DNA from: JAGIBJ01 sp032119595
GTDB taxonomy: Bacteria; Actinomycetota; Thermoleophilia; Solirubrobacterales; Solirubrobacteraceae
NCBI GenBank assembly: GCA_032119595.1
Contig: JAUMBQ010000012.1
Location: forward strand, 1-63,518
Direction: 5' to 3'
Length of the DNA stretch: 63,518 nucleotides
The notes below the pieces were generated by a model, which did not search any database, was not told the DNA's origin, and worked only from the letters and a program-made list of their open reading frames with translations. Shown here piece after piece: positions 1 through 7,220 of this stretch. The first letter of the stretch is position 1. The number at the start of each line of letters is the position of its first letter. Made by a program: the position numbers and the translations under genes.

Positions 1-421
1 CGAACTTAACGTCCTTGTACGCATCAACCCAGCCCGTAATCCATGGATTCGAAACCGAGAACGTCGACCCAGTCGAAAGGCCGACATGAACCGTGCCAGA
101 CGACGAGCGCCCCACGATGTCAGCCTTTCCGTCGCCATTGACGTCGGCGAGGTGCCAGGGCTGGTTGCCGTTGTTCCAGCCCTGCCACGACGAGACGGAG
201 GCGAACCGATCACCGGTCGACACGCCAACCGCTACGTCAAAAGACACCGGATCGCGACCGACGAGGTCGGCTCGGCCGTCGCCGGTGACGTCGGCGAACT
301 TAACGTCCTTGTACGCATCAACCCAGCCCGTAATCCATGGATTCGAAACCGAGAACGTCGACCCAGTCGAAAGGCCGACATGAACCGTGCCAGACGACGA
401 GCGCCCCACGATGTCAGCCTT
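1..421. repeat. Perfect 127-bp direct repeat inside the FG-GAP gene (period 294 bp)
   Basis: Bases 1-127 are identical to bases 295-421. The first copy is cut by the window edge, so the true repeat may be longer. The 294-bp period keeps frame (98 codons) and encodes tandem FG-GAP units. No synonymous difference is seen, which points to recent duplication or gene conversion. Confidence 0.95.
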
Positions 422-565
422 CGACTCTAGTGGTGAGGCTCCGGCGCTTGGAGCAATACCGAGCACGCACGTGCCAACCAGGGCTGAGAGAACCAGCCGC
501 CTACGCGCGCGGGCTGCGGGCCGGGAGATGGCGGCGCGGCTGGCCGACAATGGGACGTTGATCAT
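1..565 (-). CDS. Secreted FG-GAP/VCBS repeat protein, N-terminal part (cut by window edge)
   Basis: Reading leftward from an ATG at 565 the frame stays open to the window edge (188 codons). Residues 1-47 form a long signal peptide: an Arg-rich n-region, a hydrophobic core and an Ala-Gly-Ala cleavage area. The rest is FG-GAP-type repeat with motifs such as DVNGDGKADIVGR and DVTGDGRADLVGRD, the Asp-rich calcium-binding turns of integrin-like beta-propellers. The visible repeat unit is 98 codons and its second copy is identical at DNA level where it can be compared. Such proteins are exported and bind surfaces or carbohydrates; no enzyme domain is visible here. The C-terminus is outside the window, so a fused catalytic domain cannot be excluded. 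Confidence 0.85.
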   Translation of the reverse strand, partial: MINVPLSASRAAISRPAARARRRLVLSALVGTCVLGIAPSAGASPLESKADIVGRSSSGTVHVGLSTGSTFSVSNPWITGWVDAYKDVKFADVTGDGRADLVGRDPVSFDVAVGVSTGDRFASVSSWQGWNNGNQPWHLADVNGDGKADIVGRSSSGTVHVGLSTGSTFSVSNPWITGWVDAYKDVKF

Positions 566-638
566 GTGTTATCCGGGGTGGTGGATGGGTACGACTGAAT
601 AGTGTAGCAACGGCATAGCATGTGTCGGGCGATGTCGG

Positions 639-664
639 GTCTCAGAAACGAACGTTTCTGAGAC
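639..664. promoter_or_regulatory. 12-bp perfect inverted repeat with 2-base spacer
   Basis: GTCTCAGAAACG (639-650) and CGTTTCTGAGAC (653-664) are exact reverse complements separated by AA. It lies 75 bp upstream of the FG-GAP gene start and about 110 bp past the stop of the leftward membrane-protein gene at 773. It could be an operator for the FG-GAP gene or a terminator of the membrane-protein gene; there is no T-run, which favours an operator. Confidence 0.5.
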
Positions 665-738
665 GCTGCGCCCGCTGCCGCGTCGTGTGAAGTTGATCGC
701 TGAATGGCGTGATCGTGACGCCGCTATCTGGCGTCTCA
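659..738. repeat. 80-bp element bounded by TGAGACGC / GCGTCTCA
   Basis: Inverted ends TGAGACGC (659-666) and GCGTCTCA (731-738). The same pair of ends bounds 1432-1490, so the membrane-protein gene 773-1300 is flanked by two such elements. The interiors share little sequence. Chance cannot be excluded. Confidence 0.3.
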
Positions 739-772
739 GATGGGCTCCATATGCGGTTTGCGACTCCATCTT

Positions 773-1300
773 CTAAGGGAGGTTCACTCCAGCTGCGCGG
801 CCGCGGTCAGCGCCGCCCGATCTGATGGTCGACGTGATCAACGTGAGAAGCACCAGGGGCGTTGAGAGGAACGTGTAGCACCCGAAGAGGAACTCTCCAT
901 CGGTGCCCAGGATCGGCCCCGACGGGGAAGGCTCGCCTACGCAGTCCATCGAGTCGAAGAAGCACGTGCGGGGCAACGGCTCGACACCTGGTCCGAGGAC
1001 GTCGTAGGCGATGTCGAAGGCCAAAGCGGAGCCGACCACCACCCAGATGACCACGTACGCGAGCGCGGCGATCGTTCTCCAGGACCGGCGCCGTGCACGC
1101 AGCGCCTGCCATCCCAAGCCGATGGCGCAGCTCGTGCCGAGGATCCACCACGCGGTCATTCCGAGCGCGCCGTAGTGGAGCATGGCGTCGTCCGGCTGCT
1201 CCGATAGCCGCCGATCCTCGATTAGGATCATCAGCACCACGAGCGCGACGCCAAACAGAGCCACCGCCAGCGGGGCAAAGCGGTTCGGGGCGGAGCGCAT
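773..1300 (-). CDS. Small integral membrane protein of unknown function
   Basis: 175 residues with an ATG start. About four hydrophobic helices are visible: residues 9-27, 44-64, 75-96 and a C-terminal one near 140-160. Between helices 3 and 4 is an extracellular-type loop with two Cys (CFFDSMDC) that may form a disulfide. I recognise no family. The next gene on the same strand (1659-2060) also encodes a protein of about four helices with a cysteine-bearing loop, so the two may be distant relatives or belong to one locus. No enzyme motif is seen. The reading frame has the G/C third-position bias expected of a real gene. Confidence 0.7.
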   Translation of the reverse strand: MRSAPNRFAPLAVALFGVALVVLMILIEDRRLSEQPDDAMLHYGALGMTAWWILGTSCAIGLGWQALRARRRSWRTIAALAYVVIWVVVGSALAFDIAYDVLGPGVEPLPRTCFFDSMDCVGEPSPSGPILGTDGEFLFGCYTFLSTPLVLLTLITSTIRSGGADRGRAAGVNLP

Positions 1301-1658
1301 CTGGGATCATCCTGCCACGCGCCCGGCTCGCTGCCGCCGGTGGTCGACGAATCCGTCCGCAGTCGTCTCGCCATCGGCGAGCCGGGCCAGCGAACCGCAG
1401 GTGCATGGCCCGGGTCCCGGTTCCTAGAAAGTGAGACGCCCCCGTGGCGGTGACAGCAATCTCCAAGTTCGCTGGGCGCGCGGCGTCTCAGAGGTCACCC
1501 CCACAAAGCCGTTTCGCTTGTGGCGTGCGGTCGTGATCTCCGGGACGCTGTACGCGAACGATGGTTGGCGGACACGACCTTTGGGCTGGATGCTCCGAGG
1601 GGAAGCGGAAACGCTGACTCGCACGTGGCGGCGCCGGCGGACGGTGATCTGCTGGGCG
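1301..1658. other. Intergenic region, no gene recognised
   Basis: 358 bp upstream of the membrane-protein gene 773-1300. It contains the TGAGACGC/GCGTCTCA-bounded stretch at 1432-1490. Short open frames here have no recognisable product and no coherent codon bias. Confidence 0.5.
1432..1490. repeat. 59-bp element bounded by TGAGACGCC / GGCGTCTCA
   Basis: Inverted 9-bp ends at 1432-1440 and 1482-1490, matching the ends of the 659-738 element. It could fold as a hairpin with a long loop. Confidence 0.3.
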
Positions 1659-2060
1659 TCACTTCGGGGCGTAGAGCGCTCTAGTACCAGCGGCGATGAG
1701 GGCCGGGGTTCCGCCGCCGACGAGCACCATTATGGCGACGCCGATGCCATCTTCAGGGTTTGCGTCGTTCTTGCATCCGAAATCCATGAGTGTTTCGCAA
1801 AGCGGGAGCGGCCGATCGTCTCGCTCGACGTACGCGCCGACCGCGAAGATCAGTCCGCACCAAACTGCGATGACGGCCACCCCAGCAACGCCGTCCAGCC
1901 AGCCGACAACGACGACGGCGAACAACGCGAACGGTACGAGGTAGAGGACCCAGTCGACGTTCCCACCACCTATGTCGTCTGAGGCCAGCGCGAGCATGAC
2001 GACGGCGGGCAGAACCGCTGCCGCCACGATGCGTGCACCCAGGAGCAGTGCGGACATCAC
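1659..2060 (-). CDS. Small integral membrane protein of unknown function
   Basis: 133 residues with about four hydrophobic helices (near 5-27, 37-53, 56-76 and 105-127). A polar loop at about 77-103 carries two Cys (CETLMDFGC). The start is GTG at 2060 or the adjacent ATG at 2057; both overlap the stop codon of the upstream micro-ORF (2057-2182), so the two are translationally coupled. The family is unknown. The fold layout resembles the neighbour at 773-1300 (four helices plus a two-Cys loop). No catalytic motif is visible, so a sensory or accessory membrane role is only a guess. Confidence 0.7.
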   Translation of the reverse strand: MMSALLLGARIVAAAVLPAVVMLALASDDIGGGNVDWVLYLVPFALFAVVVVGWLDGVAGVAVIAVWCGLIFAVGAYVERDDRPLPLCETLMDFGCKNDANPEDGIGVAIMVLVGGGTPALIAAGTRALYAPK

Positions 2061-2182
2061 AGGTTCCGCCCATCAAGCAAGCCGCTCGTCGACAACGGCT
2101 CGTCTGCCGCTCCAAACGACGGTGCCACGCAGACCACGACAACTGCGCCGAAGCCAGCCAGAACGAAACGCACCAGCGACAT
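2057..2182 (-). CDS. 41-residue secreted or membrane micro-protein coupled to the next gene
   Basis: ATG at 2182 and TGA at 2059-2057, with the stop overlapping the GTG/ATG start of the membrane-protein gene. The product begins MSLVRFVLAGFGAVVVVCVA, a clean hydrophobic signal or anchor segment, followed by a short polar tail with a plausible signal-peptidase site after Gly-Ala-Ala. The Shine-Dalgarno is weak (TTGCGGG). The support is the overlap geometry plus the strongly hydrophobic, Val-rich coding pattern in just this frame. It may be a secreted peptide or a leader peptide controlling the downstream membrane protein. No homologue is recognised. Confidence 0.45.
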   Translation of the reverse strand: MSLVRFVLAGFGAVVVVCVAPSFGAADEPLSTSGLLDGRNL

Positions 2183-2653
2183 CCCGCAACATTCGCAGAC
2201 GCGGCAACCGGCGCGACCCGCACGCCGATCTGACGCCCTCGCTGGGGGTCTCGTTTGCCGAACCGCTTGCGGACATTCCTGCTGAAAAGAGGCTTGGTCT
2301 GCGCGCCAGCCGAGCCGCCAGCCGAGCTGTCACCGCGGCGGACTCGGCTCTGCTCGTAAGGCGGTCTCACTTACGCCGACGTTACCGAGGGCGAACGGCG
2401 ACTCGCGAAGGGAACGTCGACGTCGCGTTTGGGGATCGCGTTGCGAGACGGGTTCCTGTCGACGGAACGCCCATCCGTGGCTCGGCCTGGCCGCAGGGCT
2501 ATCGCGTCGGATCAAACGTCACGTGGGTGTGCCCCGAGCACAGCTCAAGGGAGTGGCAATAGTGCGCGGGGCCGGGCCGGATTTCGCGAGACACCTTCGC
2601 GGACTCCAGCCGGCGCAGACTCGACCCCTCGCACGCAACTTCGCCGACGCGAG
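2183..2653. other. Intergenic region without a recognisable gene
   Basis: 471 bp. All six frames give Arg/Ser-rich translations without hydrophobic or domain patterns. It lies between the 3' end of the SGNH hydrolase gene and the micro-ORF, so promoters for the leftward micro-ORF and membrane gene should be in its left part. Confidence 0.5.
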
Positions 2654-3547
2654 CTACCGCGCTACGCCGAAGTCGCCGCCGGGGCCAGCCTGCTCGAAGG
2701 TGGCCTTCCCCATCTCCTCGTAGCCGGTCGCCGACGGGTGGTAGAAGTCGACGATCTCGGGCAGGTCGCTGAACTCCAGGATCCACGTGTTCGGGTTCGT
2801 CGCCCACGGGTTCTGGTCGGGCTCGTGGCCAGCAAACCGCGACTTCGTCGAGACGACCCGTGCGAAGTTCGGGCGCCACCAGGGGCTAGCCGCTGCGGCA
2901 GCGCGCACCGTCGCCTGATCCAGCAGGTCACCCCACTGACGGACTCCAGCACCGGAGTCATACGAAGCAAACCACGTCTCGAGCAGGTACCCGGACGGTG
3001 TCGCGAGGTACGGGTAGGTCAGCATCACGACCTTGGCGTGCGGCTGCAGGTGGCCACGCAGCTCGCGCAGACGGGCGGTGAGGGTGGCCTCGACCGTCGG
3101 AATCTCGGCGCGCCCGTTCTCCAGGGCGATGCGGCAGTTGTTCGGGCCGGCAAGGACCGCTGTGAAGCACCACGGCACCATGTCGCCGAAGCCCGCGTCG
3201 TTGCCACCGATGGTCAGCAGCACGAGGTCGGTGTTGGTCGGCACCATGGGGATCTGCTGGTCAAGACCCTCTTCGGGCGTGTCGCCAAGGACCTCCGCGC
3301 CGCCGCAAGCCAGGTTGGTGACGTTGACCGTGAGCCCCTTCGTGCGTGCAAGCGCGCCGTAGACCTGACCCCAGGTGTTCGGGCTGCGGTAGCACGGCGA
3401 TCCGGTCGTGTTGCCGCCGCCAACGCCAGCGGAGTAGCTGTCGCCGAGGAGCGTGACGTTGAGCGTCTTGGCGTCGGCAGCGGAGGCGCCTGCGAGCGAG
3501 CAGGCGGCAGCCATGAGTGCGGTTGCGGTGCGAAGTGAGCGGGTCAA
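2654..3547 (-). CDS. Secreted SGNH (GDSL-type) hydrolase / lipase
   Basis: 297 residues starting at a TTG (3547) preceded by a good GGGAGGG Shine-Dalgarno; longer upstream starts would add an Arg-rich stretch ahead of the signal peptide. Residues 1-26 are a signal peptide. SGNH blocks are clear: GDSYSAG with nucleophile Ser37, a conserved Gly near 82 (ACGGAE), GGND with Asn116, and DFYH with Asp267 and His270. Several cysteines (CYRSP, ACGGAE, CFTAV, NNCRI) fit the disulfides of secreted Streptomyces-type lipases and phospholipases of this fold. The likely role is extracellular ester hydrolysis on lipids or polysaccharide acyl groups; the substrate cannot be read from sequence. Confidence 0.9.
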   Translation of the reverse strand: MTRSLRTATALMAAACSLAGASAADAKTLNVTLLGDSYSAGVGGGNTTGSPCYRSPNTWGQVYGALARTKGLTVNVTNLACGGAEVLGDTPEEGLDQQIPMVPTNTDLVLLTIGGNDAGFGDMVPWCFTAVLAGPNNCRIALENGRAEIPTVEATLTARLRELRGHLQPHAKVVMLTYPYLATPSGYLLETWFASYDSGAGVRQWGDLLDQATVRAAAAASPWWRPNFARVVSTKSRFAGHEPDQNPWATNPNTWILEFSDLPEIVDFYHPSATGYEEMGKATFEQAGPGGDFGVAR

Positions 3548-3779
3548 GGTGCCCTCCCTGGGGGACCGGGACAGTGATGATGAATCGCGCCCGTTGAGCC
3601 ACGGACGGAGGAAACGAGCCGCCGGCAACCGCCGACGCGCCAAGCATACCCACGGTATCTGCCGCGCGCCGACTGGGCTGATCAAACGGGTTAAACGCTG
3701 CGAGTTCAGGTTCACGAACGGTTCAGTACGACAGGCACCCGCTCGCTCTTGTGGAGGTCGTGTGTTCGGAGTCTCAGCG

Positions 3780-4979
3780 TTACTTCGCCGGCCGCACCAG
3801 ATAGGGCTCGCCGGCGGTGAGCGTCTTGACCTTCTTGCCTGAAGGACGGGTAATCGTCAATCCAGCTCCCTGCTTCATCGTCACCAAGGTGCCGCCGCAC
3901 TGGCGGTCGACGACGAACTGGGCAAGGCCACGCCCGGTGGACTGCATTGCGGTGATCACGGCCTCAGGAGTGTTCACCCTTGCCGGGCGGCCCGTTGTGG
4001 GCGCCCAGACGTTGACCCTGGGACGGTCGATTCCTTTCCGTGTGGTGCTGCCGTTGCAGCGCGGCTTGCCGAGCAACTCGAGTGTCAGCACGCCACCGCG
4101 ACCGGGGGGTTGGGCCAGACTCACGCGGCTGCCGAGCACCCGTACCCACGCGAGTTGATCTCCGGCGATTGTGTAGACGTAGGCGCTTGCGGCTTCGCCG
4201 GTTGAGGAGCTTGGCGCTCGCACGGCGCTGCCTAGTGGGACAAGCTCTTGGTACTGGACGCCGTGGAACTCGCCGCCGGGTGTCTTGACGAAGACGGCGG
4301 ACGGCGCGAGAGCACTTACGAGCGCCGTGCGGCCCTCAGTCGGGCGAAGCCGGACATGCTCGCAATCGACGGGGTAGCGTGCACCCCTCGGGGTAAAGCC
4401 GCCCTCCTGCTGCGTGGGACCGGGCCCTACGACCCAGTCGTTGCCGGGCCCGCATGCGATCTGATTGCCGTCCCCGCCGCGATCGATCACAAAGTCGTCG
4501 CCGTCGCCGCCGTTCAACGATGTCGGCGTTCCCGGAATCGTCGACAGCCGATCGCGACCGGGGCCTCCGTCGAACGAGAGCGCCGGAAGCGCGCCGCGAA
4601 TATTCTCAGGAGTGAGCGCGTCGCCATTCTTGGAGCCGATCACCGTCAGCGGTACCGGCCAAGCGGAGTCCGGCGCCTGCTCGTTGACGATGAGATCAGA
4701 GCCAGTTGAGAGGTAGGCGGTCACTCCCGAGATCCCGGCCGCCGCACACCAGCCAGGTGAACACGGGCTGGAACCGGTACTCGCTTCTCCGCTGAGGGCC
4801 AGACTCGAGAGAAACCCGGCTCCGCGACCACCCACTGGTGAGTACGAGATCTGGTTGTAACCGCCCGACCGAAACACGAGCGTTGACCCATCGACGGACA
4901 GGTCGCCCGCGGCCGCCGTAGATGTCCAACAACCGGCTGCGGCGACGCAGACGAGAAGGACTCTGACAAGGCCGCGCAT
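3780..4979 (-). CDS. Secreted protein with RTX-like Gly-Asp turns
   Basis: 399 residues from ATG 4979; the signal peptide ends near residue 25 (…STAAAGDL). At about residues 135-185 there are Gly/Asp-rich turns (FDGGPGRDRLS, LNGGDGDDFVIDRGGDGNQ, CGPGNDWVVGPGP) resembling hemolysin-type calcium-binding repeats, although only about three are present. The C-terminal 200 residues are beta-rich with no known domain; they end with short Lys-rich strands. The open frame continues upstream to 5510, but that part overlaps the acetyltransferase gene antisense and has no coding pattern, so the start at 4979 is preferred. It is probably an extracellular calcium-binding beta protein of unknown partner. 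Confidence 0.75.
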   Translation of the reverse strand: MRGLVRVLLVCVAAAGCWTSTAAAGDLSVDGSTLVFRSGGYNQISYSPVGGRGAGFLSSLALSGEASTGSSPCSPGWCAAAGISGVTAYLSTGSDLIVNEQAPDSAWPVPLTVIGSKNGDALTPENIRGALPALSFDGGPGRDRLSTIPGTPTSLNGGDGDDFVIDRGGDGNQIACGPGNDWVVGPGPTQQEGGFTPRGARYPVDCEHVRLRPTEGRTALVSALAPSAVFVKTPGGEFHGVQYQELVPLGSAVRAPSSSTGEAASAYVYTIAGDQLAWVRVLGSRVSLAQPPGRGGVLTLELLGKPRCNGSTTRKGIDRPRVNVWAPTTGRPARVNTPEAVITAMQSTGRGLAQFVVDRQCGGTLVTMKQGAGLTITRPSGKKVKTLTAGEPYLVRPAK

Positions 4980-5215
4980 CCGAGCACCGTACCCCGCCGA
5001 CGCGCCAGGTTCGATCCATTGTAATTCGACAGCGAGCCGAGCTGAGCCGACCGGGCGTCGGAGATCGCTTCGGAGGATCCTCACCGCCTTCTGCTGCAAA
5101 TTGATTGCAAGCCGTCCAAATGCAACCTCAGCGCGAGGAACGCTTGGGTGTCTGCGCCGCGCCTCTGGTCTCAGCCTTTGAGGGCGCGACGCGGCCCGTC
5201 GAGTAGCTGGCCTCC

Positions 5216-5797
5216 TCAGAGTTCGCGAAGTACGCGCGCTGGTACGCCGCCGACGAGCGTGCGCGGCGGAACGGTTCTCGTGACGACTGCGCCCGCGGCC
5301 ACGACTGCGTCGTCTCCGACCGTGACGCCTTGGAGGACAGTCGCGCCTGCGCCGATCCATACGCCACGCCCGATCGTGATCGGGGCGGCGGTGCAAACCG
5401 ATCGACGCGTTTCCGGGTCGAGGGCGTGGCCGCCACTGATGAGCTGAACGTTGGGTCCGAGCATCACGTCGTCGCCAATCTCGATCCCGCCGACAACTAC
5501 CGCGGTGCACCCATGGTTGACGAACACGTTGCGCCCGAACCGCAGGTTGCTTCCGCCATCAGGATAAAACGGCGGGACGACCCGCACCGAATCATCGATC
5601 TCCCCGCCAGTGAGTTCAGCGAGCAGGGCGCGCATCGCGTCGAAGTCACCTGGCGGCACGGCGTTGAGACGCGGAAGAATCTCCCACGCGCGAGACACTT
5701 CCGCCACCATCGCCCGGGACTCCTGCGAGCCCAAGGCAAACGTGATGCCGACGGCCGCCGGACTCATCGAGCTTAGGTCGGTGTCGAGCCTGGGCAT
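5216..5797 (-). CDS. Maltose/galactoside O-acetyltransferase-like (left-handed beta-helix)
   Basis: 193 residues from ATG 5797. An N-terminal helical segment (1-75) precedes hexapeptide repeats of the type [IV]GxxxxIG: FGRNVFVNHGC, IEIGDDVMLGPNVQLISGGH, ITIGRGVWIGAGATVLQG, VTVGDDAVVAAGAVV. This is the LacA/Maa/NodL pattern, with the catalytic His seen in ISGGHALD. The family transfers acetyl from acetyl-CoA to sugar hydroxyls and works as a cytosolic trimer. The C-terminus VGGVPARVLREL is typical. It is divergent from the MTHFR-like gene with a 76-bp gap that must hold both promoters. Confidence 0.9.
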   Translation of the reverse strand: MPRLDTDLSSMSPAAVGITFALGSQESRAMVAEVSRAWEILPRLNAVPPGDFDAMRALLAELTGGEIDDSVRVVPPFYPDGGSNLRFGRNVFVNHGCTAVVVGGIEIGDDVMLGPNVQLISGGHALDPETRRSVCTAAPITIGRGVWIGAGATVLQGVTVGDDAVVAAGAVVTRTVPPRTLVGGVPARVLREL

Positions 5798-5873
5798 CAA
5801 ACGGAGTTTGCTTCAGCAGGCGGACGACCGCGACCGACGTTTGACCGCCCGCAGGAGTCGATACGGTCGCGGC

Positions 5874-6800
5874 GTGAACCTCGCAGATCGCATCAGCGCC
5901 GGACAGGGAGGCTTCGTGCTCTTCGCTGTTACCCCGCCCAGGAGGTCGACGCCTGCCGATCAACTCCCTGTGATCGCCCAGGCCACCGTTGAGCGACTCC
6001 GTCCTCTCGATCTCGATGGCCTGGTGCTCTACGACATCGACGACGAGAGTGCCCGCAACCCGGACGAGCGGCCGTTCCCGTTCAGTCCGACCGCTGACCC
6101 CTCCACCTACCGGTCTGACTACCTCCAGGAGTGGGACACCCCGGTGATCGTCTATCGCGCGGTTGGCAAGTACCAGCGCGATGAGCTGGGCACTTGGATC
6201 ACCGAGCAGGACACTGGCCGAACGCTGACCGTGATGGTCGGCGCCGCCTCCAGTGGAACGGTCGCCCCGACGTCACTCGCCGATGCCCAGGCGATGCGCC
6301 TCGAGCTCAATCCGAGTTTGCTCATGGGCGGCGTGGCCATTCCCGAACGGCACAGCCGTCGTGAGAACGAGCACCTGCGTCTCATCGCCAAGCAGGAGGC
6401 GGGCTGTCGGTTCTTCGTGACCCAGGTCGTCTATGACCTCAACGCGGCCAAGAACCTCGTCTCCGACTACCGCTACGAGTGCGAGGCGCGTGGCCTGGAG
6501 CCGGTGCCGATCGTGTTCACGTTCTCGGTGTGTGGCTCGATGAAGACCCTTGAGTTCCTCCGCTGGCTGGGCGTCGATGTCCCGAGGTGGATCGAGAACG
6601 ACCTCCGTCACTCAGCGAACACGCTTCAGGCTTCCCTGGACCAAGCCGCCGCAACCGCTGTCGAACTCATCGACTACTGCCGCCGACTCGGCGTGCCATT
6701 CGGCCTCAACATCGAGAGTGTCTCGATCCGCCGCGAGGAGATCGAGGCGTCGGTCGAGCTGGCCGCACAACTATCCGCGTATGTCGCTAACGGCGCCTGA
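5874..6800 (+). CDS. Methylenetetrahydrofolate reductase-like protein
   Basis: 308 residues from GTG 5874; no better start lies closer, and upstream in-frame codons run antisense through the acetyltransferase gene. The sequence fits the MTHFR-fold TIM barrel: VLFAVTPPRRS at the N-terminus, DLDGLVLYDIDDES, a Gly-Ala-Ser segment (VMVGAASSG), AGCRFFVTQVVYD (matching the family's AGADFFxTQ strand) and GLNIESVSIRREE at the end. Classical MetF reduces 5,10-methylene-THF using FAD and NAD(P)H. This version is somewhat divergent and has no metabolic neighbours, so it may act on another folate or be a pathway variant. It is cytosolic. Confidence 0.75.
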   Translation: MNLADRISAGQGGFVLFAVTPPRRSTPADQLPVIAQATVERLRPLDLDGLVLYDIDDESARNPDERPFPFSPTADPSTYRSDYLQEWDTPVIVYRAVGKYQRDELGTWITEQDTGRTLTVMVGAASSGTVAPTSLADAQAMRLELNPSLLMGGVAIPERHSRRENEHLRLIAKQEAGCRFFVTQVVYDLNAAKNLVSDYRYECEARGLEPVPIVFTFSVCGSMKTLEFLRWLGVDVPRWIENDLRHSANTLQASLDQAAATAVELIDYCRRLGVPFGLNIESVSIRREEIEASVELAAQLSAYVANGA

Positions 6801-6847
6801 TCGGTCGTCGTGGATCGACTCATTCAGATTCCTTCGCAGCGCGGCGG

Positions 6848-7122
6848 ATGTTTGGGACCAATCCCGAGGATCCCGTCGAGGGCTTCGAGCGAGCACTGCT
6901 GGACGGGGACTTGAACCGCGCAGCACGGTACCTGGCAAAGCGGGTCACCGTCGGGAACGGAGACGGTTCCGGCCGGGTCATGTCCAGGGCGCACTGGAGG
7001 CGCGACTCGAAGGTGCTGAACGTGCTTCGATCGACTACCGCTGCGTCACGCGCAACCACGTCTCGGGTCTGCTCATCTCCGAGATCTCGACGATGCCGGC
7101 GATGCCGCCTGGCAATTCGTAA
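6848..7122 (+). pseudogene. Frameshifted small gene, possibly SnoaL-like
   Basis: Two adjacent frames each look coding over only half of this stretch. From 6848 the first frame reads VEGFERALLDGDLNRAARY and on to VGNGDGSG, with good codon bias. After about 6975 that frame turns into Arg/Ser noise, while the next frame becomes coherent (HVQGALEARLEGAERASIDY, ending with a TAA at 7120-7122). Joining them needs a one-base shift near 6970-6980 and gives about 90 residues. The helix-then-strand layout recalls small SnoaL/NTF2-fold proteins, but this is weak. It is either a real frameshift mutation or a sequencing error. Confidence 0.4.
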
Positions 7123-7162
7123 CGGCTGGCGGTCGGCGGGCCGGCCGCTGCAAAAGGCCGTA

Positions 7163-7204
7163 GAACGGTGGAGGGCCCCGCCGGAGCGAGGCCCTCCACC
7201 GTTC
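7163..7204 (-). terminator. Intrinsic terminator (15-bp stem)
   Basis: GAACGGTGGAGGGCC (7163-7177) pairs perfectly with 7190-7204 around a 12-base loop. In the leftward direction it begins 17 bp after the stop of the gene at 7221-10223 and is followed by CCTTTTG. It would also end rightward transcripts of the broken gene at 6848-7122. Confidence 0.8.
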
Positions 7205-7220
7205 ACTTCGGCTCTGGTGG

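Noticed and set aside
2429..3538. 369-codon open frame on the plus strand
   Set aside because: Antisense to the SGNH hydrolase with full catalytic blocks.
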